Below the pieces are notes generated by a model. It saw only the letters and a program-made list of their open reading frames with translations. It searched no databases and was not told where the DNA came from. The position numbers and the translations under genes were made by a program. A stretch of 64,000 bases of DNA from Firmicutes bacterium HGW-Firmicutes-16 (GTDB taxonomy: Bacteria; Bacillota; Clostridia; Oscillospirales; Oscillospiraceae): contig PGZZ01000001.1 in NCBI GenBank assembly GCA_002841545.1, forward strand, positions 1 to 64,000, in the 5' to 3' direction. Below are positions 57,374 to 64,000 of this stretch, piece by piece (positions within the stretch are counted from its first letter, which is position 1; the number at the start of each line of letters is the position of its first letter).

Positions 57374-59248
57374 TCAGAAGGGCCATGCGCCCGGTATCCA
57401 CGCCAGCAGGTCAGAATACGCCCTTGGTACGGGAACCCCCGTCAATACAGGGTAAAATACTATAAACAGCAGCATGCACAGAGCTGTCGCGCCGATCACC
57501 TTCGGTTTCCAATTGATATCCCTCAACCTGAATGAGTTGAACACATGGCAAATCGCGAAAACGAGGAAAATTAGGCAGGGGAAATAGTGATATTCAAAGG
57601 TAATGCGAGTTATGAACATCCATGGGACTAGCTGGGCTAAATATCCCAAAAGGATGAACATCGCTTTCCCGTCTCTGTATTTGATGGTTTTCCAGCCCAT
57701 TGCAACAATTGCAAGCAGACCGCCCCAGCAGACCAGCGGATTCAGGAAGGCAGCAAACGCCGACTTCATGTTGTTAGGCATGGATCTGAGGAAATATAGG
57801 ATAGGTCTTCCGTCTACTATCCACAGGTACCAGCGTGCGGAATATGGATGGGTTGCGTGGACGCCCTCATGGTATCTCAGCATGGACGATTGATTATCGA
57901 GCACTATTTTTACATAGTCCTTATTGAAATACATATCGAAGCCGGACAAACCCTCGGCTTTTCCATAGGGGTAATAGCTAGCATAGTAGATAACGGCGGG
58001 AATTATAACGAAGAAAACGACGCACTGGAGGATATTTGATATAAGCTCCCTACGGTGCTCCTCCCTATGCCCTGTCAAGATGAGTTCTCTGCCCCTCGCA
58101 ATTCGGAACAGAAGCCAGATTACGGCGAGCCCCGCTCCGGCATAAATGGCTGTCCACTTCGAGGCAGCTCCGATTCCGAAGAAAAGCCCCGACAAAAAGA
58201 GAGGAACGACTTCCTTCCGCTTTTTCATATACGGGTCGTCCCGCGGCGCGGTTATATATCGGTACATGAAGTAATACATGAGGATTATGAAGAACACGCC
58301 GTAGGTATCAATTGTCGCGATACGCGTCTGCACGAAGTGCATGAAATCGAACGCAAAAAGCAGCGTTCCGCAGGTCGAAATCGCCGTTGAACCAAAAAGA
58401 TTCTTTATAAAGATATAGAAAAACGGCAGCATCAGCACACCGAAGAGCGTTCCCATGAAGCGCCAGCCGAAGGGGTTTAAGCCGAAGGCTCTAATCCCCA
58501 GCCCGATAATGAGCTTACCAAGCGGCGGGTGTGTGTTTTCATAGGGTTTGATGTCGCGGATATTTTCATAAGCCGTACGCGCGTGATAAATCTCGTCGAA
58601 ATACGCGCTGTTCATATAGGTCATAACATCCGGAACCGTCTCCTGCTCGTCAAAAAGCGTTGCGCAGCCCGCGTCAAATTTCATAACATTCGGCGAAATG
58701 CGGTTTCCGTCCGCGCCGTAGAGGGCAATTTCGCCCATTTCCAGCGTTGCATCTACTATAACACGGACATACTTTGCCGGTTTGTTGGCGGTATTCAGTT
58801 TCGCTTCGTTCCACTTGAAAATGTCGGAGTATTTCTGCTCCATTGTGGATTCGTCAGTGTAGTTTTCTCCATCCAGCGAATACTGGAGAAAATAGTTGCC
58901 TGTATAGAGTCCGGAATAGTACATTACCCTTGAAACCGGCATCTCCTCCGGCAGCTCGACAATGACATAGCGACCCTTTTCGGAGAAGTGGCAGAAGCTC
59001 TCCGGATCCTGCCTGTCACCAAGTCCATAAAAAGCTACCGCCGCATAAATAACCGTGATGAGAATAAGTGGCAGAGCGTCCTTTGACGTCATCGGAAAAC
59101 GCCGTCTGGGATAACTCAGAGAGGCTGTTTCCTTCTCATAAACATCTGCGACGGGGTCTTCATGTTTAAAAAGGCGCAAATAACAAGCGTAGAAAAAGAA
59201 CACGAGCGAAAGCGCCAGTATTAAAAAGACGATGGGAAGAATCTGCAT
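57374..59248 (-). CDS. PMT-family protein mannosyltransferase with discoidin-like insertion
   Basis: The 624-residue membrane protein belongs to glycosyltransferase family 39 (dolichyl/polyprenyl-phosphate-mannose protein mannosyltransferases). The family's catalytic Asp-Glu pair is at 218-219 (YFDEIYHARTAYE), and about ten membrane segments follow (from about 255 on). Two N-terminal helices (about 3-24 and 58-75) come first. Between the second helix and the DE motif lies an extracytoplasmic insertion of about 110 residues (80-190) with a beta-rich pattern like a discoidin (F5/8 C) domain (SRVMYYSGLYTGNYFLQYS, YVRVIVDATLEMGEIAL). It could bind the acceptor sugar or protein. Protein O-mannosylation or transfer to wall polymers is inferred. 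Confidence 0.85.
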   Translation of the reverse strand: MQILPIVFLILALSLVFFFYACYLRLFKHEDPVADVYEKETASLSYPRRRFPMTSKDALPLILITVIYAAVAFYGLGDRQDPESFCHFSEKGRYVIVELPEEMPVSRVMYYSGLYTGNYFLQYSLDGENYTDESTMEQKYSDIFKWNEAKLNTANKPAKYVRVIVDATLEMGEIALYGADGNRISPNVMKFDAGCATLFDEQETVPDVMTYMNSAYFDEIYHARTAYENIRDIKPYENTHPPLGKLIIGLGIRAFGLNPFGWRFMGTLFGVLMLPFFYIFIKNLFGSTAISTCGTLLFAFDFMHFVQTRIATIDTYGVFFIILMYYFMYRYITAPRDDPYMKKRKEVVPLFLSGLFFGIGAASKWTAIYAGAGLAVIWLLFRIARGRELILTGHREEHRRELISNILQCVVFFVIIPAVIYYASYYPYGKAEGLSGFDMYFNKDYVKIVLDNQSSMLRYHEGVHATHPYSARWYLWIVDGRPILYFLRSMPNNMKSAFAAFLNPLVCWGGLLAIVAMGWKTIKYRDGKAMFILLGYLAQLVPWMFITRITFEYHYFPCLIFLVFAICHVFNSFRLRDINWKPKVIGATALCMLLFIVFYPVLTGVPVPRAYSDLLAWIPGAWPF

Positions 59249-59313
59249 GTTGCTGTCACCTGTTTCCGGACAAAAAATCCATAGTAAAACTGCTAAAGGG
59301 GAACCCTTTCGGA

Positions 59314-60027
59314 TTAGCCCATTTTCACAGCGACGTCGAGCGCAAGCTCAATCATTTCGGCAAAGCCTAGCTGCCTTTCCTCTGCGCTCATCTCTTCGGG
59401 CCTGTAAATGTGGTCTGAAATCGTGCAAAGGCACAGTGCCTTTTTGCCAGCTCTAGCGGCCGTTAGGTAAAGCCCTGCCGCTTCCATCTCCACGGCAAGT
59501 ATGCCCATTTTCTTCCATTTGTCCATTGAGGAGTTCTCGTCGCCATAGAAATTGTCACTTGAAAAGACACTTCCAACACTGATGCTTTGCTTTTTTAGCT
59601 CGGCGCATTCGACTGCACATCGAAGAAGCTCGAAACTCGCAGTCGGCGCAAGCGTTCCGGGAACTCCGAATTTATCGGCAAAATTTGAATCAGTGCATGC
59701 GGACATCCCCGCAACAATGTCACGGAGCTTCAGGTCATCTGAAAGAGCACCCGCGCTACCGACGCGGATGATGTTCTCCACATTGTAAAAATTATAAAGC
59801 TCATAGCTATAAATTCCAATCGAAGGTATGCCCATGCCGCTCGCCATGACTGTGACGGGTACGCCGCGTTTTGTGCCGGTGTAGCCCTGCACGCCGCGCA
59901 CATTGTTTATAAGCACGGGATTTTCGAGAAAGTTCTCTGCGATAAATTTAGCCCTCAGCGGATCGCCGGGCATCAGAACGGTTTTTGCAATCTGTCCTTT
60001 TTCTGCACTGTTATGCGGTGTTGCCAT
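59314..60027 (-). CDS. deoD: Purine-nucleoside phosphorylase, DeoD type
   Basis: DeoD splits purine nucleosides with phosphate to base and (deoxy)ribose 1-phosphate. The 237-residue product has the phosphate-site Arg motif (LMPGDPLRAKFIAENFL), GMGIPSIGIYSYELY, the IIRVGSAGAL segment and VEMEAAGLY near the ribose site. CAGGAGGA precedes the ATG. It lies upstream of the PMT-family gene on the same strand, without a metabolic link I can see. Confidence 0.95.
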   Translation of the reverse strand: MATPHNSAEKGQIAKTVLMPGDPLRAKFIAENFLENPVLINNVRGVQGYTGTKRGVPVTVMASGMGIPSIGIYSYELYNFYNVENIIRVGSAGALSDDLKLRDIVAGMSACTDSNFADKFGVPGTLAPTASFELLRCAVECAELKKQSISVGSVFSSDNFYGDENSSMDKWKKMGILAVEMEAAGLYLTAARAGKKALCLCTISDHIYRPEEMSAEERQLGFAEMIELALDVAVKMG

Positions 60028-60048
60028 ATAAATATCCTCCTGTAAACG

Positions 60049-60085
60049 GAAAAGTGGTATCCTATGGCATAGGATACCACTTTTC
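60049..60085. terminator. Hairpin between the PadR/HAAS operon and deoD
   Basis: A near-perfect palindrome (GAAAAGTGGTATCCTATG with CATAGGATACCACTTTTC) has A-rich and T-rich ends and lies between the two transcription units. It could terminate in either direction. Confidence 0.7.
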
Positions 60086-60115
60086 TTTCAAGTATTCAAG
60101 CCATGAAGCCCGATT

Positions 60116-61102
60116 CTAATCTTCTCCGTATTTTAATGTTTTTATAACTGTCGTCAGTATATCGATAATTAGGAAAAACACCATTAGTCCGAGGAAATAA
60201 TACTGCAAATTTGAAACTATCGTTATAATGAAAGAACTCTCGCCACTGAATATTTTTGAAAGACTGTCTATCACTTCGGGATTCAGCAGCTTGTTGTTCA
60301 TGAGCCACCAGAATACGACTCCGACGGATATGAGATTCGTCAACACTGTCACGACCAGAACTCTGCGCGAATATCTTCCGTCGATGAGCTTTACGCACTC
60401 GCTGATTACTCCAAGCGCGGCAAGTACAATAATAAAATACCATGCACTGCGCATAGCTTCAATATTGAACACTGAAACAGCTGGGCCTCCATCGGAATAA
60501 TAGACGCAGAAAATCTGAGGCGCAGCCAGAAAAATCACAGCAAACAAGACATTAAATACGATGCCGACGATTGACTCGCTTTTCTTAATAATTGCTTTTT
60601 CTTTAGGTACTGGTGGCAGATCGTCAAGCAACTCGTGCTTAATTTCGATTTTCACTCGTTTATGATAGAAAAATGAAAAAAGCAGAGTGACAAAAGCAAA
60701 CGCCTGAACAAGGGCGTTGAAGATTGCCCAGAACCATTGCCCAAAGGCGACATACCAAACGCTTTGGGCCATAATCGCTGAAATAGCACCGGCAATAGCC
60801 ATGCCGAAGGCAACGCTTAAAAGAACGATTTTCAAAACAAACTTATATTGCTTATAATACTCGTCGCCAATGAGACATTTTCCGCTGTCGGGGTCATACT
60901 TATCCGCAAGCTCACTAGGTGTTCCAAGCTCGGTCAAAACGGCTCTGATATCCGCGTCGGAGGGAAGCGCATCACCACAGCGTTCATCGAGCATATCAGA
61001 AATTATGGAGCGAAGCTCGCTCGCAACATCGCCCCTCGTTTTTTGTGGCAGGCTTTTTGTGACCGCGTAGACATAGCGCTCAATCATTTCGTTATCCTTC
61101 AT
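60116..61102 (-). CDS. HAAS-domain membrane protein, PadR partner
   Basis: The 328-residue protein starts with a HAAS-type helical domain (about 1-80: ERYVYAVTKSLPQKTRGDVASELRSII, LTELGTPSELADKYDP), which typically occurs next to PadR regulators. Six or so membrane segments follow (about 88-320). No enzyme motif is seen. The family pattern suggests a membrane sensor or effector whose gene is controlled by the adjacent PadR protein. GGAGGT precedes the ATG and the gene overlaps padR by 11 bases. Confidence 0.82.
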   Translation of the reverse strand: MKDNEMIERYVYAVTKSLPQKTRGDVASELRSIISDMLDERCGDALPSDADIRAVLTELGTPSELADKYDPDSGKCLIGDEYYKQYKFVLKIVLLSVAFGMAIAGAISAIMAQSVWYVAFGQWFWAIFNALVQAFAFVTLLFSFFYHKRVKIEIKHELLDDLPPVPKEKAIIKKSESIVGIVFNVLFAVIFLAAPQIFCVYYSDGGPAVSVFNIEAMRSAWYFIIVLAALGVISECVKLIDGRYSRRVLVVTVLTNLISVGVVFWWLMNNKLLNPEVIDSLSKIFSGESSFIITIVSNLQYYFLGLMVFFLIIDILTTVIKTLKYGED

Positions 61103-61448
61103 CTTCTTTTACCTCCAACAATAAATTCGCCTTTTCTGAAAATTCATACCAGTGATTTTTGATTTCCCCAAGAACGACCGCGCCGTCCTCGGTAAGCACA
61201 TAGTATTTTCGCGGCTTTGTGCCGCCAGTTTCCCATTCGCTCTTTAAAAGCCCCTGTGATTCAAGCCGCCGCATCAGGGGATAAAGGGTGTTCGCTTCAA
61301 TGGGTATACCGCACTCCTCCAGAATTTTGATTAGGTTATATCCGTACATCGGCTTTTTCAGCTGGCTGAGTACAAGCATTATCAGCGTTCCTCGCCGAAG
61401 CTCCAGAGCAAGCCCTGAGATTATTTCATCGTAATTCAAGTCCATCAC
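61092..61448 (-). CDS. PadR-family transcription regulator
   Basis: The 118-residue protein has the PadR winged helix (ELRRGTLIMLVLSQLKKPMYGYNLIKILEECGIPIEANTLYPLMRRLESQGLLKSEWE) followed by a short C-terminal helix for dimerisation. PadR proteins usually repress neighbouring genes until a ligand or stress signal appears; the HAAS membrane gene that overlaps it is the likely target. The start is uncertain: GTG at 61448, ATG at 61445 or TTG at 61439 all lie near AAGGTG. Confidence 0.9.
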   Translation of the reverse strand: MMDLNYDEIISGLALELRRGTLIMLVLSQLKKPMYGYNLIKILEECGIPIEANTLYPLMRRLESQGLLKSEWETGGTKPRKYYVLTEDGAVVLGEIKNHWYEFSEKANLLLEVKEDEG

Positions 61449-61567
61449 CTTCGTTTCGCAATATCGTTATATTCATAATACTGTGTACCACACACTATTG
61501 TCAAGAGGCATCTTAAAAATATTTTTCGGAGGCTTAAAAGCGCCCAAAGAAAGCCCTCAGACGAGAA

Positions 61568-61609
61568 AGCACCACTCGTCGCTGTATAAAAATACAGCCG
61601 AGCGGTGCT
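61568..61609 (-). terminator. Second hairpin downstream of rplA
   Basis: The stem AGCACC...GGTGCT continues through CTCG and GCTGTAT/ATACAGC with small mismatches around a short A/T loop. On the minus strand it is followed by TTCTC, a weak U-tract. It sits directly after the longer hairpin at 61620-61670. Confidence 0.6.
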
Positions 61610-61619
61610 GACGAAGTAA

Positions 61620-61670
61620 GTAAAAGCTTCATGTCAAAGCTGTCGAGCAGCATTGACATGAAGCTTTTAC
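61620..61670 (-). terminator. First hairpin downstream of rplA, 18-bp perfect stem
   Basis: The arms 61620-61637 and 61653-61670 match perfectly (GTAAAAGCTTCATGTCAA), with an inner 4-bp stem GCTG/CAGC and loop TCGAG. It lies 26 bases after the rplA stop. The pair of hairpins most likely ends the rpmG-secE-nusG-rplK-rplA unit. Confidence 0.75.
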
Positions 61671-61695
61671 GATGTGGGCTCTATTTGGCGTCTAA

Positions 61696-62388
61696 CTAGA
61701 CGAGCTTTGCCTGATTGATTTTAACTCCGGGGCCCATAGTCGAAGCGGTAACACAGCTTCTGATATATTGGCCCTTTGCGGCGGCGGGCTTGGCCTTTAT
61801 GATGGCGCCGATTAGCGTGTTGAAGTTATCGTTTAGCTTTTCGGGACCAAAGCTAACTCTGCCGATGGGGCAGTGAATGATGTTGGTCTTGTCCAGACGA
61901 TACTCGATTTTACCGGCCTTGATTTCCTTGACTGCCTGAGCAATGTTTGGAGTAACTGTGCCGGCCTTAGGTGTAGGCATAAGACCCTTAGGTCCAAGTA
62001 CCTTGCCGAGACGTCCGACAACGCCCATCATGTCGGGTGTTGCAACAACGACGTCATAATCGAAAAAGTTTTCTTTCTGGATTCTGTCCACCATGTCCTG
62101 TCCGCCGACGAAATCTGCGCCGGCGTCAATGGCTTCCTGCTGACGCTCTTCCTTGCAGAAAACAAGGACCTTGCGGGTTTTGCCTGTGCCGTGGGGAAGA
62201 ACGATAGCGCCGCGGACCTGCTGGTCTGCGTGACGGGAATCGACGCCGAGTCTGACGTGCAGTTCAACGGTTTCATCGAATTTCGCTTTGGAAGCTTTGA
62301 TAACGACCTCGAACGCTTCGGTGGGGTCGTAAAGTGCTGTTTTATCTACGAGCTTAATGCTCTCTTTGTAGTTTTTACTTCTAAACAA
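61696..62388 (-). CDS. rplA: 50S ribosomal protein L1
   Basis: L1 binds 23S rRNA at the mobile stalk near the E site and can repress its own operon. The 230-residue product has the two-domain L1 fold with family motifs ([58 protein letters not shown]). The start is TTG at 62388 with AGGAGG 9 bases upstream. The usual next genes rplJ and rplL do not follow; a PadR gene does. Confidence 0.97.
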   Translation of the reverse strand: MFRSKNYKESIKLVDKTALYDPTEAFEVVIKASKAKFDETVELHVRLGVDSRHADQQVRGAIVLPHGTGKTRKVLVFCKEERQQEAIDAGADFVGGQDMVDRIQKENFFDYDVVVATPDMMGVVGRLGKVLGPKGLMPTPKAGTVTPNIAQAVKEIKAGKIEYRLDKTNIIHCPIGRVSFGPEKLNDNFNTLIGAIIKAKPAAAKGQYIRSCVTASTMGPGVKINQAKLV

Positions 62389-62475
62389 TTTAGTTTTCCT
62401 CCTTGTAATGTGGTTCGTCGGATGGAATTATCCTCCCACGTAAAGGGAACGGCGACGCGTGTGCCGAAACAATTT

Positions 62476-62904
62476 TTATGCTTTGGCGACGTTAACGCCC
62501 ATGCTGCGGCAGGTACCGGCGACCATGCTCATTGCGGATTCGATCGTTGAGCAGTTAAGGTCGGGCATCTTGAGCTCGGCAATTTTGCGGAGATCATCGC
62601 GGCTGAGGGTCGCGACCTTATCACGCTGAGGCACTCCGGAAGCATGCTCGAGACCGCAGGCCTTCTTAACAAGAAGAGCGGTCGGGGGAGTCTTTGTGAT
62701 AAAGGTAAAAGTACGGTCGGAATAGACCGTGATGACGACAGGGATCATCATTCCGATGTCGCCCTTGGTGCGTTCATTAAAATCCTTGGTGAACTGGCCG
62801 ATATTTACGCCGTACTGACCAAGTGCGGGACCTACGGGAGGAGCAGGGGTTGCCTTGCCCGCGGGAACCTGAAATCTGACAATGCCAACAACTTTCTGTG
62901 CCAC
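62476..62904 (-). CDS. rplK: 50S ribosomal protein L11
   Basis: L11 forms the base of the GTPase stalk. The 142-residue product starts [28 protein letters not shown], shows [13 protein letters not shown] and ends in [14 protein letters not shown] precedes a GTG start at 62904. The 87 bases between rplK and rplA hold no gene. Confidence 0.97.
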   Translation of the reverse strand: MAQKVVGIVRFQVPAGKATPAPPVGPALGQYGVNIGQFTKDFNERTKGDIGMMIPVVITVYSDRTFTFITKTPPTALLVKKACGLEHASGVPQRDKVATLSRDDLRKIAELKMPDLNCSTIESAMSMVAGTCRSMGVNVAKA

Positions 62905-62922
62905 TTTAAGTGCACCTCCTAA

Positions 62923-63447
62923 TTATTCTGAAACATATTCGACCTGATAATAATCCAGATCGACTGGCGTCTCCCTGCCGAACATGGAGACGATGACGCG
63001 GACTCTTTGTTTGCCGGTGTCGACTTCTTCGACAGTACCCATGAAACCTTCGAGAGGGCCATCGTTGACCTTAACGGTATCGCCGACCTTGAAGCCTTCG
63101 ACAATCTCGTGGCGTTCAACGCCCAAATCGAGTATTTCCTGTTCGGTAAGCGGAACGGCTTTGCCGTCGCTTCCCACGAAACCGGTAACTCCGCGCACGT
63201 TGCGAACCAGATGCCAGCTTTCATCGGTCAGTATCATCTTCACGAAAACATAGCCTGGGTAAGTCTTGCGTTCAACGGATTTTTCGCCGTTGTCCGTAAG
63301 CTCCGTGACGGTTTCCATGGGGATGTTGACCTCAGTGATGAGTTCCTGCATCCTGCGATTTTCTGCTGCTTTTAATATTGCCGCGGCCACAGCGTTCTCA
63401 TAGCCGGAATATGTGTGGACAACATACCACAATGCATCTTCAGCCAT
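62923..63447 (-). CDS. nusG: Transcription termination/antitermination protein NusG
   Basis: NusG binds RNA polymerase and couples elongation to termination or translation. The 174-residue product has the NGN domain (WYVVHTYSGYENAVAAAI, TYPGYVFVKMILTDESWHLVRNVRGVTGFVG) and a C-terminal KOW domain (VGDTVKVNDGPLEGFMGTVEEVD). It follows secE by 4 bases in the universal order. Confidence 0.97.
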   Translation of the reverse strand: MAEDALWYVVHTYSGYENAVAAAILKAAENRRMQELITEVNIPMETVTELTDNGEKSVERKTYPGYVFVKMILTDESWHLVRNVRGVTGFVGSDGKAVPLTEQEILDLGVERHEIVEGFKVGDTVKVNDGPLEGFMGTVEEVDTGKQRVRVIVSMFGRETPVDLDYYQVEYVSE

Positions 63448-63451
63448 GCTA

Positions 63452-63730
63452 TTAACCTACCAACTTGATAAGTGCGTCAACTCCCAGACCGGCGATATAA
63501 TCGAACGCCCCAAGCACGATTGCTGAAGCGAACGTAAGCGCCAGCGCAACAGTCGTGTTCTTGACTGTCTGCTGCCTTGTGGGCCAAACGACTTTCTTGA
63601 GTTCACCCTTTAGGTCACGGAACCATTGAGTCAAACGCTCCTTAGTACTTTTCTTTTCGTTTCCGGTAGCTTTTTTGACTGCTTCTGTGGTCGTGGTCTT
63701 TTTTACCGCGTCTTCCTTGGCTTTTGACAT
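63452..63730 (-). CDS. secE: Preprotein translocase subunit SecE
   Basis: SecE clamps SecY in the translocon. The 92-residue product has a long Lys/Thr/Glu-rich N-terminal stretch (about 1-32). The amphipathic family motif (WFRDLKGELKKVVWPTRQQTVKNT) follows, then one C-terminal membrane helix (VALALTFASAIVLGAFDYIAGL). It lies between rpmG and nusG. Confidence 0.95.
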   Translation of the reverse strand: MSKAKEDAVKKTTTTEAVKKATGNEKKSTKERLTQWFRDLKGELKKVVWPTRQQTVKNTTVALALTFASAIVLGAFDYIAGLGVDALIKLVG

Positions 63731-63755
63731 TTGAGCACATCCTTTCTCAAAAAAC

Positions 63756-63905
63756 CTACTTCGTTTCTGAATGCGTAGTGTGCTTGCGGCAGAACGGGCA
63801 ATACTTACTCATTTCAAGACGGTCGGGGGTATTCTTCTTGTTCTTGAAAGTATTGTAGTTCCTCTGCTTGCACTCGCTGCATCTCATCGTAACCTTAACT
63901 CGCAT
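63756..63905 (-). CDS. rpmG: 50S ribosomal protein L33, zinc form
   Basis: The 49-residue product reads [20 protein letters not shown] at its start and ends in HTTHSETK. Two Cys pairs (CSEC and CPFC) mark the zinc-binding form of L33. GGAGGTGCC precedes the ATG at 63905. It opens the rpmG-secE-nusG-rplK-rplA series. Confidence 0.95.
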   Translation of the reverse strand: MRVKVTMRCSECKQRNYNTFKNKKNTPDRLEMSKYCPFCRKHTTHSETK

Positions 63906-64000
63906 ATCGGCACCTCCTTGTAATATTTGGCCTTACGGCCACGTTGCCTCCCTGTTCGGAACAGACGGCCTGATTTGGCGAATTTTCGCGCACAAAAATA
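63906..64000 (-). other. Leader of rpmG, incomplete
   Basis: Apart from the rpmG ribosome site I see a small hairpin (GGCC/GGCC around 63932-63943) and no tRNA or complete promoter. The window ends here. Confidence 0.4.

Noticed and set aside
62389-62475. L1 autoregulatory site between rplK and rplA
   Set aside because: L1 usually binds upstream of rplK, and no convincing mimic of the 23S site could be recognised here by eye.

Overview
The window looks like core chromosome of a spore-forming, low-to-medium G+C Gram-positive bacterium of the class Clostridia. The evidence is yabP/yabQ and SleB-type sporulation genes, a CIRCE-controlled hrcA-grpE-dnaK-dnaJ operon, the hprK-murB-rapZ-yvcK-whiA block, addB-addA, a T-box in front of thrS, and strong AGGAGG-type ribosome sites with TTG/GTG starts in use. 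Base composition appears close to 50% G+C. A member of Oscillospirales or a related order is my best guess, but the sequence alone does not settle it. I see no prophage, insertion sequence, CRISPR array or other mobile island.

Layout. 1-5330: an rRNA operon on the minus strand (tandem promoters, 16S, spacer, 23S, tRNA-Glu) without a 5S gene inside the window. 5340-9000: metA (predicted acetyl type), an orphan condensation-domain-like protein, a zinc-ribbon membrane protein and a cortex-lytic-like hydrolase. 9040-20210 (minus): T-box-controlled thrS, ychF, and the chain gdpP-rplI-dnaB-tilS-hpt-ftsH. 20490-28550 (plus): a sugar nucleotidyltransferase with a reduced mutase-like tail, a polar amino-acid ABC transporter, a lipoprotein, yabP-yabQ-divIC-S1 protein, and a GDSL esterase with two C-terminal repeats. 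28600-38440 (minus): an iron alcohol dehydrogenase, dnaE, whiA-yvcK-rapZ-murB-hprK, and rpmB. 38700-43665 (plus): the heat-shock operon. 43700-48180 (minus): a 59-residue Cys-rich protein, two CNNM-type membrane proteins, and an alpha/beta hydrolase with a winged-helix regulator. 48400-55254 (plus): addB-addA. 55370-63905 (minus): rpmE, a small membrane protein, rpiB, a PHP phosphatase, a PMT-family mannosyltransferase, deoD, a PadR/HAAS membrane pair, then rpmG-secE-nusG-rplK-rplA.

Most of the window is conserved housekeeping, and I did not find a clear new defence or biosynthetic system. The points worth a second look are smaller. They are a Cys/His cluster in the DnaK tail, a nucleotidyltransferase that seems to keep only the ends of a phosphomannomutase module, a 164-nt yabQ/divIC overlap, an orphan condensation-like enzyme, the 59-residue Cys-rich protein beside the CNNM pair, a discoidin-like insertion in the PMT protein, a possible ATT start for the winged-helix regulator, and the absence of rplJ-rplL after rplA.
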